Assembly (NCBI GenBank): GCA_021783095.1
Contig: JAJXUG010000004.1
Location: forward strand, 48,354 to 112,353
Direction: 5' to 3'
Source of the DNA: Chloroflexota bacterium
GTDB lineage: Bacteria; Chloroflexota; Limnocylindria; Limnocylindrales; CSP1-4
Length of the DNA stretch: 64,000 nucleotides
Each line of letters begins with the position of its first letter. Positions within the stretch are counted from its first letter, which is position 1. This document shows, piece by piece, positions 44,338 through 53,160 of the stretch. Under the pieces are notes generated by a model. It was given only the letters and a program-made list of their open reading frames with translations. It was not told the DNA's origin and searched no databases. The translations under genes and the position numbers were made by a program.

Positions 44338-45330
44338 ATGACCGAACCGACGTCCCAGGCGGGTGCCCGCCGCCTCACGCTCATGACCACCCACGCCCAC
44401 CCCGACGACGAGACGATCGGCACGGGCGGCACGATGGCGAAGGCGGTGCGGGCCGGCCACCGGGTCGTCCTCGTGACGTGCACGCGCGGCGAGCAGGGCG
44501 AGATCGTCGTGCCCGAGATGGACACGCCCGACAACCACCGTCGGCTGGGCGAGATCCGGGCCGTCGAGCTGGAGCGCGCGATGGCGGCGCTGGGCGTCAC
44601 CGAGTGGGACAACCTGGGCTACCGCGACTCGGACATGATGGGCCGCGCCGGCAATCGCGACCCGCGCTGCTTCTGGCAGGCGGACATCGACGAGGCCATC
44701 GGCCGGATGACCTGGATGGTCCGGCGCTTCAAGCCCGACGTGATGACCACCTACAACGACTTCGGCGGGTATGGGCACCCCGACCACATCCGCACCCACG
44801 TCGTGGCGGTGGGCGCGTTCGAGCGGGCTGGCGATCCTGCCTGGTACCCCGACCAGCTGGCGCCCGAGCACGGCGGCACGGGCGCGCCCGAGGCCGATGG
44901 CGGGCTCGCTCCCTGGGCACCCGCCAAGCTCTACGAGCAGGCCATCCCGCGATCCGTGCGCCTTGCGCTCCAGGCGAAGCTCGAGGAGATCGGCGAGCGC
45001 TCGTTCTGGTCGCCGCCGGAGGACGCCACGCCCGAGCAGCTGGCCGAGCACGAGGGCTACATGGCCAAGATGCTCGTCCCCGACGAGACGATCACCGCCT
45101 GGGTGGACATCAGCGATGCGATCGACGCGCGCTGGACCGCGATGCAAGCTCACGTCACGCAGATCAGCGACCAGAACCCGTTCGTCCGGTTCGGCCGCAG
45201 CGCGTGGCGCGACTTCTGGTCGAAGGAGGCGTACGTGCGACGGGCGTCGCGGATCCCCGCGCCCGAACGGGAGACGGACCTGTTCGAGGGCTTCGGGGGG
45301 CGCGAGCCCGGGCCGTACGGCTGGGGGTAG
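44338..45330 (+). CDS. LmbE/PIG-L deacetylase, Mca-like
   Basis: A 330-residue zinc hydrolase of the PIG-L/LmbE family. Zinc ligands: AHPDDE (His21, Asp24) near the N-terminus and the GYGHPDHIRTH motif (His near 147). Length, the internal acidic region and the C-terminal segment resemble mycothiol S-conjugate amidase (Mca) and MshB of actinobacteria. It should remove an acetyl or amide group from a GlcNAc-containing small thiol or sugar lipid. ATG chosen from the leaderless box at 44325-44330; an ATG at 44329 lies in frame inside that box. Confidence 0.82.
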   Translation: MTEPTSQAGARRLTLMTTHAHPDDETIGTGGTMAKAVRAGHRVVLVTCTRGEQGEIVVPEMDTPDNHRRLGEIRAVELERAMAALGVTEWDNLGYRDSDMMGRAGNRDPRCFWQADIDEAIGRMTWMVRRFKPDVMTTYNDFGGYGHPDHIRTHVVAVGAFERAGDPAWYPDQLAPEHGGTGAPEADGGLAPWAPAKLYEQAIPRSVRLALQAKLEEIGERSFWSPPEDATPEQLAEHEGYMAKMLVPDETITAWVDISDAIDARWTAMQAHVTQISDQNPFVRFGRSAWRDFWSKEAYVRRASRIPAPERETDLFEGFGGREPGPYGWG

Positions 45331-45842
45331 CTGGCGCCCGTCGGGCGTTGCCAGATGGCCGCGGTGTGGCCCGTGACCCTGGCGCCGCGGCCACCTGCTC
45401 CTGGTGCGGTCATCTGGGGGCCAACCGCGCAGATTCGCTCTCAGGTGACCACCGTGCGGTCCTCCTCCGAGGACAACCTGGATACCGGCGCAGAGCGGGC
45501 ATCGGGCGGGGAGCCGCCCAGTCGTCGTGCGTCGGTCGCTGGCCGCTCTGCGGCCCGTTCCCACGGCCGGCGCCACAGCGCCGGCCGGGGCCCCTCCGGC
45601 AAGAACCGGCAACCAGTACAAGGACGACTTGTCTGGCCTCGCCGCCCCGCCCACGGGCGCGGATTCCCGCCACCAGCCGGGCCCGGTGACTGCGTGACCG
45701 GGATTCGCCCTGGATTCGATCCTCGGGACCCGGGGTGGGGCGCCCGGACGCGGTGCGGTAGTCGTGCCTGTACTGATCGCCGGTTTCGGCGGGCGCGGAA
45801 CGAAGGGCTTGGGGCGAGACGCCGGCGCGGCGAGGCGCCCGC
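45331..45842. other. Intergenic region between LmbE-like gene and capA
   Basis: No gene is supported in these 512 bases; the plus-strand open frame through it continues into the antisense of capA and has no domain. A perfect hairpin, GGCCGGCGC / CACA loop / GCGCCGGCC, lies at 45565-45586. A weaker hairpin at 45331-45355 directly follows the deacetylase stop and may end its message. Confidence 0.45.
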
Positions 45843-47633
45843 CTACCAGGGCAGGTTCTTGGACGCCTTGAAGATCTGGTCCAGGACCACCCTGCCCGAC
45901 CCCGCCGGGTCCATGAAGTTCGGCTGCGCCCAGTCGAGCACGAGGTGCGGGTGGAGCCACACTTGCACCAGGCGCGAGCCCGAGAACGTGAACTCGAGGC
46001 TGATGCCCTCCATCGTCGGCTCGGACCAGGTCTGGTCGAACGTGAAGTTGCCGAGGGCGTACCAGATCGGGTGGCCCTTGTAGACCTCCATCGCCTGCGC
46101 CCAGTGCGGGTGGTTGCCGATGACCAGGTCCGCGCCCGCGTCGATCGCGTCGTGAGCGAGGGTCCGCTGCGTCGCCGTGGGTCCCGCGGTGTACTCGACG
46201 CCCCAGTGCGGCCACACGATGACGACCTGGGCGCCGGCCTTCCGGGCTGCCGCGATGTCGCGCTTGAGGTAGGCGTTGGTCATGCGGGCCGAGCCGGCCT
46301 TCGTGGAGGTGGCGTTGTAGACCGGGGCGATGGTGTCGTAGGACAGCAGCGCGACCTTGACGCCCTTGATGGTGACGATCGACGGCTTGTGCGCTGCGGC
46401 CGTGTTCGCTCCAGCGCCGCCGTGGAGCAGCCCGTACTGGGTCAGGTAGTTCATCGACTGGAGCACGCCGGCGGGCCCGAAGTCGCCGACGTGGTTGTTG
46501 GCCATCGAGACCCAGTCGAACCCCGCGTCGCGGACGCCGGCGAGATAGGCCGGGTTGCCGGTGAAGACTGTCCCGTGCGAGTGGAAGGTGAAGTTCTTGA
46601 CGGCCACCTCCTCCATGTTGGCGATGGCGAAGTCGGCACCCTCGATCAGCGAGCGGACGGCACCGGCATGCCCGGTCCGCTGCGTGTACGGGAGGTCCCA
46701 GCCGAACTGCGAGCAGTGCTTGCAGTGGCCGGTGATCTTCACGGTGCCGCCGTCGTACAGGTAGTTGGGGTCGTTGCCGTGGTTCTTGATTGCCAGGGCG
46801 GCCCCGCGGTCGAGCCCGAGGTCGCCGGCCGCGTAGAGGGTCCAGGCGGCGGCCGGATCGTAGGCGACGTTGCCCGCCGCGACCGGCAGCTGCGCGTGGA
46901 GCGGCCAGGCGGCCAGCGACGCCACCCGCGTCTCGCCGAACAGCGAGGCGGAACCCCAGGCGAGCGCACGCACGCCCGGGCCGATCTGGTCGGCGCGCAG
47001 GAACCCCAGCCAGGTCTGGTGCTTGGCGAGGGTGGTCATCAGCGCGTCGGCGGAGGCCACCGTGACGAGGTGGCTGCCGAGCGCACTCGCGCTGACGCCC
47101 AGCGCTGCCAACTCGACCGTCGCGTCCGCCTTGACGAGCACGAGCGACGCGAAGGGCGACGCACCCGACGGCATGCCGCTGACGTCGGCGGCGCTGGTCC
47201 CCGTCCTGCCCGTCCGGAATGAGGTGACGGGGGCGAAGGCGACGTCGGCGATGATCGCGGGGGGCGAAGCCGACGTGCCAGGCGACGAATCGCCCGACGG
47301 CGACACCGAGGCCGTGGCGCCATCCGAGGCGAGTGGCGACCCGCCGCCGAGGCCAGCCGCCTGGGAGGCACTGGGCGAGCCGCCCGGGGAGCTGGCGGAC
47401 CCGAAGTGCAGCCCGCCCGAGAAGCCGATCGCCACCAGGGCCACCACGATGACGGCGGCCGCGCCCGCCGCGATCGGGCGGCCCGGGCCCCTCCGCCCCC
47501 GGCCGGGGCCCTTCGCGCCGAACCCGGCGCGCGCCTCGGCTGAGCCGGGAGCGGGCGCGGGCCCGTCGAGCGGATGCGCCCCGCTGCGCGGGCTGGACGT
47601 CCGGGGGTCGTAGCCGGGGTCTCGCACGCTCAT
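45843..47633 (-). CDS. CapA-family membrane-anchored protein
   Basis: A 596-residue protein. A Pro/Arg/Gly-rich cytoplasmic leader (1-52) precedes one membrane helix (AAGAAAVIVVALVAIGF), a Ser/Gly-rich linker, a Ser/Ala-rich middle domain and a C-terminal CapA (poly-gamma-glutamate synthesis) domain: NMEEVAVKN, DWVSMANNHVGDFG (Asn-His pair), VALLSYDT, VVIVWPHWGVEY and ADLVIGNHPHWAQAMEVY. These residues line a metallophosphatase-like centre. Substrate unknown; capsule or wall polymer handling is likely. Predicted leaderless: TAGGCT ends six bases before the ATG. Confidence 0.85.
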   Translation of the reverse strand: MSVRDPGYDPRTSSPRSGAHPLDGPAPAPGSAEARAGFGAKGPGRGRRGPGRPIAAGAAAVIVVALVAIGFSGGLHFGSASSPGGSPSASQAAGLGGGSPLASDGATASVSPSGDSSPGTSASPPAIIADVAFAPVTSFRTGRTGTSAADVSGMPSGASPFASLVLVKADATVELAALGVSASALGSHLVTVASADALMTTLAKHQTWLGFLRADQIGPGVRALAWGSASLFGETRVASLAAWPLHAQLPVAAGNVAYDPAAAWTLYAAGDLGLDRGAALAIKNHGNDPNYLYDGGTVKITGHCKHCSQFGWDLPYTQRTGHAGAVRSLIEGADFAIANMEEVAVKNFTFHSHGTVFTGNPAYLAGVRDAGFDWVSMANNHVGDFGPAGVLQSMNYLTQYGLLHGGAGANTAAAHKPSIVTIKGVKVALLSYDTIAPVYNATSTKAGSARMTNAYLKRDIAAARKAGAQVVIVWPHWGVEYTAGPTATQRTLAHDAIDAGADLVIGNHPHWAQAMEVYKGHPIWYALGNFTFDQTWSEPTMEGISLEFTFSGSRLVQVWLHPHLVLDWAQPNFMDPAGSGRVVLDQIFKASKNLPW

Positions 47634-47639
47634 CGCGTC

Positions 47640-47645
47640 AGCCTA
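47640..47645 (-). promoter_or_regulatory. -10 box TAGGCT of capA, leaderless start
   Basis: On the minus strand TAGGCT ends six bases before the capA ATG at 47633; no ribosome site is present. Confidence 0.5.
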
Positions 47646-47699
47646 CCGCGCGGGTCGAGGGCCGGAGCACCCGATCCGGAGCGTCTCGCGGGAAGAGCA

Positions 47700-47729
47700 G
47701 CGCCCCGTCCGGGCGGGCGGACGGGGCGC
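47700..47729 (-). terminator. Terminator of tRNA-Asp
   Basis: GCGCCCCGTCC (47700-47710) pairs with 47719-47729 to form a perfect 11 bp stem with an eight-base loop, 17 bases after the tRNA 3' end. The minus-strand tail is only moderately U-rich (TGCTCTTCC). Confidence 0.6.
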
Positions 47730-47745
47730 GAGGGGATGCGAGAGA

Positions 47746-47822
47746 TGGCGGACCCGACCGGATTCGAACCGGCGATCTCCAGCGTGACAGGCTGGCATGT
47801 TGGGCCGCTACACCACGGGTCC
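47746..47822 (-). tRNA. tRNA-Asp (GTC)
   Basis: A complete cloverleaf on the minus strand: acceptor GGACCCG/CGGGTCC, D stem GTGT/ACAT, anticodon stem CCAGC/GCTGG with loop CTGTCAC (anticodon GTC), T arm GCCGG-TTCGAAT-CCGGT, discriminator G and encoded CCA (47746-47748). A TATGAT -10 lies 14 bases upstream. Confidence 0.95.
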
Positions 47823-47836
47823 TCGGCCGGTGGCGG

Positions 47837-47842
47837 ATCATA
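47837..47842 (-). promoter_or_regulatory. -10 box TATGAT of tRNA-Asp
   Basis: TATGAT on the minus strand, 14 bases before the mature 5' end. No clear -35 was found. Confidence 0.55.
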
Positions 47843-47941
47843 TCAGGCGATCCCCCAACGCCGCCAGCCGCACGGATGCATCCGCCGCGACGGTTGGCGC
47901 GCCCTGGCGGACGGGCCGAGTCGCGTCGGCGCCGTGCGCGT

Positions 47942-48089
47942 GAGTCGCGGCCGACTCGCAGCACGGCGCGGCCCGCCTGAGTCGCGGCCGACTCAAAACA
48001 CGGCGCCGTGCGCGTGAGTCGCGGCCGACTCGAAACACGGCGCGGCCCGCCTGAGTCGCGGCCGACTCGAAACACGGCGCCGTGAGCGT
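47942..48089. repeat. Tandem array of four 37 bp palindromic repeats
   Basis: The 16 bp core GAGTCGCGGCCGACTC starts at 47942, 47979, 48016 and 48053, an exact 37 bp period. The 21-base remainder alternates between two types, one ending CGGCGCGGCCCGCCT and one CGGCGCCGTGNGCGT, giving an A-B-A-B order and a 74 bp higher repeat. A partial B unit precedes the array (about 47917-47941). Each unit can form a GAGTCG/CGACTC hairpin, and type B adds the palindrome CACGGCGCCGTG. It fills the divergent gap between tRNA-Asp and the aldolase gene. Confidence 0.9.
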
Positions 48090-48230
48090 GAGCGGCGGGC
48101 CTGGGCCCGGCATTCCGGGACCGTTCACGCTCGCCGCTCGGCCGTTCCGAGTCTGCGACTCACCAGATGACTCACCATGTGGCTGGCGTCATGCTCGCCC
48201 ACCTCCGCAACCCGGGCGGCCGCGCCGCGA

Positions 48231-48236
48231 TATGCT
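48231..48236 (+). promoter_or_regulatory. -10 box TATGCT, leaderless start
   Basis: TATGCT ends nine bases before the ATG at 48246; no ribosome site is present. Confidence 0.5.
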
Positions 48237-48245
48237 CGCCGGGCC

Positions 48246-49334
48246 ATGCCCGATCTGATCGACCTGCGCTCTGACACCGTCACCCACCCGACGCCCGCGA
48301 TGCGCCGCGCCATGGCCGAGGCGGAGGTCGGCGACGACGTCTTCAGCGACGACCCGACCGTCAACGCGCTCGAGGCACGCGCCGCCGACCTGCTGGGCAA
48401 GGAGGCCGGGCTGTTTGTCGCGAGCGGCACGATGGGCAACCTCGTGTCGCTGATGGCCCACCTGCCGCGCGGCCACGAGGCGATCGCGGGCGCCTCGACC
48501 CACACGGTCATGGACGAGGCGGGCGGCCACGCGGTGGTCGTGGGCGCCACGATCCGCCCGCTGCCGGAGCGCCTCGACGGCACGCTCGACCCGCAGGCCA
48601 TCGCCGACGCCTTCCGAGACCCCGCCGACCTCCACGAGCCCCTCACCGGCCTCGTCGTCCTCGAGAACACCCACGCGCACACGGGCGGCCGCCCGCTGTC
48701 GGCCGAGTACGAGCGCGAGGTCGCGCAGATCGCCCACGAGCGTGGCGTGCCGCTCCACCTCGACGGCGCACGCTTCTGGAACGCCGTCGTCGCGCTGGGG
48801 ACGACGGCGCGCGAGCTCGCCGGCCCGGCCGACAGCGTCACGTTCTGCCTCTCGAAGGGCCTCTCGGCGCCGATCGGCTCGGTCGTCGTCGGCGACGCGC
48901 CGTTCGTCGCGCGCGCCCGGCGCGCCCGCAAGCTGCTCGGCGGCGGGATGCGCCAGGTGGGCGTGCTGGCGGCCGCGGGCCTCCTCGCGCTCAGCGACGG
49001 CCCCGACGGCATGATCGACCGCCTCGCCGACGACCACGCCAACGCGCGGCGGCTTGCCGAGGGCCTCGCGCGGCTCGACGGCATCCGCTCCCCGGGGGGG
49101 CTCGGCCAGGAGGGCGAAGGCCCGCTGGACCCCTCCCGCGTCGTGACCAACTTCGTCCTGTTCCGAGTGAACCGCGACCGGGCGGCGTTCCTCGACGCCC
49201 TCGAGGCGCGGGGCGTGCTGATGGTCCCCTACGCCGGCGGCTCGATCCGCGCGGTCACCCACTACGGAATCGAAGCGGCCGACGTGGACCGGGTCCTGGA
49301 CGTCATCGCCGACTCGCTCCACGCCACGGCATGA
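48246..49334 (+). CDS. ltaE: Low-specificity threonine aldolase
   Basis: A 362-residue PLP enzyme splitting L-threonine/allo-threonine to glycine and acetaldehyde. The opening [16 protein letters not shown] and [16 protein letters not shown] are family hallmarks; [12 protein letters not shown] and [10 protein letters not shown] hold cofactor contacts; the PLP lysine is Lys204 ([13 protein letters not shown]). The array of 37 bp repeats lies upstream. Together with glyA it gives a second glycine route. The following DUF885 gene begins 35 bases later and is probably co-transcribed. Confidence 0.93.
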   Translation: MPDLIDLRSDTVTHPTPAMRRAMAEAEVGDDVFSDDPTVNALEARAADLLGKEAGLFVASGTMGNLVSLMAHLPRGHEAIAGASTHTVMDEAGGHAVVVGATIRPLPERLDGTLDPQAIADAFRDPADLHEPLTGLVVLENTHAHTGGRPLSAEYEREVAQIAHERGVPLHLDGARFWNAVVALGTTARELAGPADSVTFCLSKGLSAPIGSVVVGDAPFVARARRARKLLGGGMRQVGVLAAAGLLALSDGPDGMIDRLADDHANARRLAEGLARLDGIRSPGGLGQEGEGPLDPSRVVTNFVLFRVNRDRAAFLDALEARGVLMVPYAGGSIRAVTHYGIEAADVDRVLDVIADSLHATA

Positions 49335-49368
49335 CGCGAGACCACAAGCGGGCCATGGAGGGGGACCG

Positions 49369-51048
49369 ATGACCGAACTGCGCACCCAGCTGCTCCTGCC
49401 GCGACCGGCGCCCGCACCCGACGCGGGCCCGCTCGACGAGCGCCTCTACGACCTCGCCGAGGCTCGGGCCCGGCGCCTCTTCCACGAGAACCCCATTCTC
49501 GCGAGCTCCTTCGGCGTCCACGGCGAGGATTCGCGATTGGGCGACCCGTCCCGCGACGCCCTCGAGGGCCAGATCAGCGCCGAGCGGGCCCACCTCGCGG
49601 CGGTGGAGGCGCTCGACACGGTCGGGCTGTCGCCGGCCGCCCGCTTCGAGCGCGACCTCGAGCTCCACAACGTGCGCCTCGGCCTGTTCGACCTCGACGA
49701 GATGCGCGCCTGGGAGCGCCGGCCGACGGGTGCGGGCGACATCGGCGACGCGGTCTTCCTGCTGTTCGCGCGGGGCGCGGCCCCGCTGTCCGAGCGCCTG
49801 GAGCGGATCGCGGATCGGCTCGAGGCCGTGCCCGCCTACCTCGAGGCGTCGCGGACCCGGGCCGCCGGCACCCCCGTCGCGACGTGGCTCGACACCGACC
49901 TGCGCAACGCCGAGGACCTGCCGTCCCTGTTCGCCGAGGTCCAGGCCGCCGGGCAGGGCGTCCTGCGGGGCGCGGCCTCCGCCAAGCTCGAGCGCGCGAT
50001 CGCCGGTGCCCAGACCGCGCTCGAGGCGTGGACCGGCTGGCTGCGCGACGGCCTCGCCCGCGCCGACGACAACTGGCCGCTGGGCACCGAGCGCTACGAC
50101 GAGCTCGTCCGGCTGCGCGCGTTCGGCGACCTCGACGCGGACGCGATCCTGGCGATCGGCGAGGAGCAGCTCCAGCGCAACCACGACGCCCGACGGGCCG
50201 CCGCCCGCGAGGTGGACCCCGACGCGGACGAGGCGACCGTCATCGAGCGCCTCAAGTCGAACCACCCGGCCACATTCGAGCAGGCCCTGGAGGGCTACCG
50301 GGACGCGATGCGCCGGGCCCGCGCCCACCTCGTCGAGCATGACCTGGTCACGGTCCCCGACGACGAGGTGATCGAGGTCATCCCGACGCCCGAGTACCTG
50401 CGCAGCGTCATGCCCTTCGCGGCGTATTTCCAGCCCGCCCGCTTCGACGCCGACCAGCGCGGCCTGTACGTGGTCACCCCGGCCGTGGACAACGACCCCA
50501 ACGCGATGCGCGAGCACTACTGGGAGTCGATCTCGAACACGAGCGTCCACGAGGCGTACCCGGGGCACCACCTCCAGCTCCACGTGGCGAACCAGCACCC
50601 GAGCGTGACCCGGATGCTCACCGACGCGCCCGAGTTCGTCGAGGGCTGGGGGATGTACTCCGAGCAGATGATGCGCGAGGAGGGCTTCGACGCCGGCCCC
50701 GCCTTCCGGACCGCGATGTACACCGACGCGATCTGGCGGGCCTGCCGGATCATCCTGGACACCCGGATGCACCGGGGGGAGCTGACGGAGGACGAGGCGA
50801 CCGACTTCATGGTCGAGCACACCTCCTTCGAGACGGCCAACGCCCGGGCCGAGGTCCGCCGCTACACCTACACGCCCGGCTACCAGCTGAGCTACTTGCT
50901 GGGCAAGGTGCTGATCCTGGGGCTGCGCGAGGAGGAGCGCCGGCGGCACGGCCCCGCCTTCTCGCTCAAGGCCTTCCACGACACGCTGCTGCGCAACGGG
51001 TCCCTGCCCATCAGCTTCCACCGGCGACTGCTCCGCGGCGAGGGGTAG
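49369..51048 (+). CDS. DUF885 family metallopeptidase-like protein
   Basis: A 559-residue soluble helical protein of the DUF885 family. The metal motif is SVHEAYPGHHLQ (His394, Glu395, His400), followed by FVEGWGMYSEQMM and the C-terminal YTPGYQLSYLLGK block; these elements resemble M32-like carboxypeptidases. Catalytic activity of the family is poorly defined, so peptidase function is inferred. No signal peptide, hence cytoplasmic. GGGGGA precedes the ATG at 49369; an alternative ATG at 49354 is in a different context. It is followed after five bases by the HisA-like gene. Confidence 0.85.
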   Translation: MTELRTQLLLPRPAPAPDAGPLDERLYDLAEARARRLFHENPILASSFGVHGEDSRLGDPSRDALEGQISAERAHLAAVEALDTVGLSPAARFERDLELHNVRLGLFDLDEMRAWERRPTGAGDIGDAVFLLFARGAAPLSERLERIADRLEAVPAYLEASRTRAAGTPVATWLDTDLRNAEDLPSLFAEVQAAGQGVLRGAASAKLERAIAGAQTALEAWTGWLRDGLARADDNWPLGTERYDELVRLRAFGDLDADAILAIGEEQLQRNHDARRAAAREVDPDADEATVIERLKSNHPATFEQALEGYRDAMRRARAHLVEHDLVTVPDDEVIEVIPTPEYLRSVMPFAAYFQPARFDADQRGLYVVTPAVDNDPNAMREHYWESISNTSVHEAYPGHHLQLHVANQHPSVTRMLTDAPEFVEGWGMYSEQMMREEGFDAGPAFRTAMYTDAIWRACRIILDTRMHRGELTEDEATDFMVEHTSFETANARAEVRRYTYTPGYQLSYLLGKVLILGLREEERRRHGPAFSLKAFHDTLLRNGSLPISFHRRLLRGEG

Positions 51049-51053
51049 CCCGC

Positions 51054-51767
51054 GTGGAGCTCTACCCCGCGATCGACGTCGTGGGCGGGCGGTCGCGCCT
51101 GGTGTACTGGCCGGGCGCGTCGGCCGGGATCGGGTCGCCGACCGACCGGCCGGACCGGATCGCCCAGCAGCTGGTGGGGCAGGGTGCCCGGCTGATCCAC
51201 CTCGTGGACTTCGACGGGGCGCGGCGCGCGCAGCCGGCGAACCTCGAGGCGGTGGGGGCCGTGGCGTCGCGCGTGGCCGTGCCGCTCCAGGTGGCCGGCG
51301 GCCTCGAGGAGCCCGACCACGTGCGGCTCGCGTTCGCGGCCGGCGCCACGCGCGTGGTGCTGTCCGCGGCGATCGTCGAGCGGCCCGAGGCGCTGCGCGG
51401 GTGCCTGGAGGTGGCGGGCGACTGGCTGGCCGTGGGGCTCGATCCGCGGCCCGACCGGCTGGCTGCGTTCCCGTGGAGGCGGACGGTCCCACCCACGCTG
51501 CCTGCGCTCGTGGATGAGCTGGCCGCGGCGGGCGTCCACCGGATCGTGCTCAGCCATGGTGGCTCCGCGCCGGATGCGGGGCTCCTGGCGTTGCTGGTCC
51601 GCCGCGGCGACCTCGACGTGCTGGTGGCCGGCGGCGCCACGGACCTCGACGGCATCCGCCGCCTCCGCGATGCCGGGGTGGGTGGCCTGATCCTGGGCGA
51701 GCCGCTCCTCAGCGGGGCGATCGAGCTGTCGCAGGCGCTCGAGGCGGCCGGGTCGACCGGCGGCTGA
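51054..51767 (+). CDS. Divergent HisA/HisF-family barrel protein
   Basis: A 237-residue TIM barrel related to HisA. It keeps LYPAIDVVGG (Asp8), LIHLVDFDGA, PLQVAGGLEEPD and ATRVVLSAAIVE, and the second phosphate site VLVAGGATDLDGI. The normal TDISRDGTL.G segment of true HisA is replaced by VLSHGGSAPDAGLL, and the substrate loop near residue 17 reads RLVYWPG instead of KG..VRL. No other his gene is nearby. It may act on another ribonucleotide or be a histidine enzyme of a divergent type. Start GTG five bases after DUF885. Confidence 0.7.
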   Translation: MELYPAIDVVGGRSRLVYWPGASAGIGSPTDRPDRIAQQLVGQGARLIHLVDFDGARRAQPANLEAVGAVASRVAVPLQVAGGLEEPDHVRLAFAAGATRVVLSAAIVERPEALRGCLEVAGDWLAVGLDPRPDRLAAFPWRRTVPPTLPALVDELAAAGVHRIVLSHGGSAPDAGLLALLVRRGDLDVLVAGGATDLDGIRRLRDAGVGGLILGEPLLSGAIELSQALEAAGSTGG

Positions 51768-51792
51768 CAAGGCCCGGATCCGGGGATCGCGC

Positions 51793-51798
51793 TAGGAT
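51793..51798 (+). promoter_or_regulatory. -10 box TAGGAT upstream of the cyclophilin genes
   Basis: TAGGAT 73 bases before the ATG at 51872. A run of nine C residues (51841-51849) lies in the predicted leader. A nearer TAGGAC at 51855-51860 could give an almost leaderless transcript. Confidence 0.4.
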
Positions 51799-51871
51799 CG
51801 GCTCCCACCGCCCGGGCCGAGTGCGCGCCCGACGGACCGACCCCCCCCCGACACTAGGACCGATCCACTTG

Positions 51872-52618
51872 ATGCGCTTCCACCGAACGGCCGCCCTGCT
51901 CGCGGTCGCCGTGCTCGTCGCCGCATGCACGGGCGGCACCGCCTCGTCACCCAACCCGTCGGCGCATTCGTACGCCAGCTCCTCAACCGCGCCCAACAGC
52001 GCCGCGGCAGCCCTGCCCTCGACCGGCGCCTCGGCCCCCTCCGGCTCGTCGGCGGCATCGGCGGGCGCGCCCGACCTCTCGAGCTGCCCCACCAGCCAGC
52101 CGCCGGCCATGGCGGCCTCTGATGCGAAGCTCGTCACCCTCAAGACGTCGAAGGGCACCATCGTCATCAAGGTCGAGGGCGCGCTGTCGCCCATCGCCGC
52201 CGGCAACTTCGTCGCGCTCGCGCAGTGCGGCTACTACACCGGCGTCGTGTTCCACCGCCTGGTCCCCGGCTTCGTGATCCAGGGCGGCGACGGCACCTTC
52301 GGCCGCGAGCCCAACCTGAACATGACGAACATCGGCACGGGGGGTCCGGCGTACACGATCCAGGACGAGCCGGTCACGAGCGCGTACACCCGTGGCGCGG
52401 TGGCGATGGCCAAGACGCCGGCCCCCAACAGCGCCAACTCGCAGTTCTTCATCGTCCTCGCCAACATCAGCCTGTCGCCCACCTACCAGATCTTCGGCCA
52501 CGTCACGTCCGGCATGGACGTGGTGGACGCCATCGCGGCCATGCCCAACTCGGGCGGCGACGCCAACACGGCCGTCAACCCCGTCGCCATGGACTCGGTC
52601 ACCGTCAGCAACCCCTAG
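51872..52618 (+). CDS. Lipoprotein cyclophilin-type peptidyl-prolyl isomerase
   Basis: A 248-residue secreted cyclophilin. Signal peptide with lipobox LVAACT (Cys19), a Ser/Ala/Pro-rich spacer (20-85), then the catalytic domain: VFHRLVPGFVIQGGDG (Arg and Phe of the active site), NSANSQFFIVLA and YQIFGHVTSGMDVV. It should speed folding of exported proteins at the outer face of the membrane. The start is the ATG at 51872 because it gives a clean signal peptide. The next gene is a cytoplasmic homologue, so the pair looks like a duplication with retargeting. Confidence 0.9.
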   Translation: MRFHRTAALLAVAVLVAACTGGTASSPNPSAHSYASSSTAPNSAAAALPSTGASAPSGSSAASAGAPDLSSCPTSQPPAMAASDAKLVTLKTSKGTIVIKVEGALSPIAAGNFVALAQCGYYTGVVFHRLVPGFVIQGGDGTFGREPNLNMTNIGTGGPAYTIQDEPVTSAYTRGAVAMAKTPAPNSANSQFFIVLANISLSPTYQIFGHVTSGMDVVDAIAAMPNSGGDANTAVNPVAMDSVTVSNP

Positions 52619-52665
52619 CCAGCGCTCTCGCCATCCCGGCCAGCCGCGCGCCAAAGGAGAACCGC

Positions 52666-53160
52666 ATGACCCGCGCCGTCATCGCCACCGAACTCGGCGA
52701 CATCGAGGTGGACCTGTTCACCGAGAGCGCCCCGAAGGCGTCCGCGAACTTCGTCAAGCTCGCCAAGGACGGCTTCTACGACGACGTCGTCTTCCACCGC
52801 GTCATCCCGGGCTTCGTGATCCAGGGCGGCGACGGCCAGTTCGGGAAGAAGGCGGCGCTCGAGAAGGGGCGTGTCGGCACCGGCGGCCCGGGCTACCGCT
52901 TCGAGGACGAGCCGGTCAAGGGCGACTACGTCAAGGGCGCCCTGGCGATGGCCAACGCCGGCCCCAACACCAACGGCTCGCAGTTCTTCATCTGCACTGC
53001 CGACCTGACGGGCCGCCTGCCGAAGAACTACACGCTGTTCGGGCAGGTGACCCGGGGCCTCGACATCGTCGACCAGATCGTGGCCGCGCCGCGCAACGCC
53101 CGCGACCTGCCGGAGAACCCGGTCGCGATGACCTCCGTGACGATCCAGGACGAGGCCTGA
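52666..53160 (+). CDS. ppiB: Cytoplasmic cyclophilin-type peptidyl-prolyl isomerase
   Basis: A 164-residue cyclophilin without signal sequence. Core motifs VVFHRVIPGFVIQGGDG, NTNGSQFFICTADL and YTLFGQVTRGLDIVD are intact, so it should be active. AAAGGAGA at 52653-52660 sets the ATG. It follows the lipoprotein cyclophilin by 47 bases, probably in the same operon. Confidence 0.93.
   Translation: MTRAVIATELGDIEVDLFTESAPKASANFVKLAKDGFYDDVVFHRVIPGFVIQGGDGQFGKKAALEKGRVGTGGPGYRFEDEPVKGDYVKGALAMANAGPNTNGSQFFICTADLTGRLPKNYTLFGQVTRGLDIVDQIVAAPRNARDLPENPVAMTSVTIQDEA

Noticed and set aside
45700..45745. tRNA-like GGATTCGATCC word
   Set aside because: It resembles a T arm but no anticodon or acceptor stems can be built on either strand.
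45355..46083. A 242-codon plus-strand frame in the gap before capA
   Set aside because: It has no ribosome site or domain and runs into the antisense of capA; the composition is Arg/Gly/Pro-rich.
47942..48068. CRISPR array interpretation of the 37 bp repeats
   Set aside because: The intervening sequences are not unique; they alternate between two types, and no cas gene is nearby.
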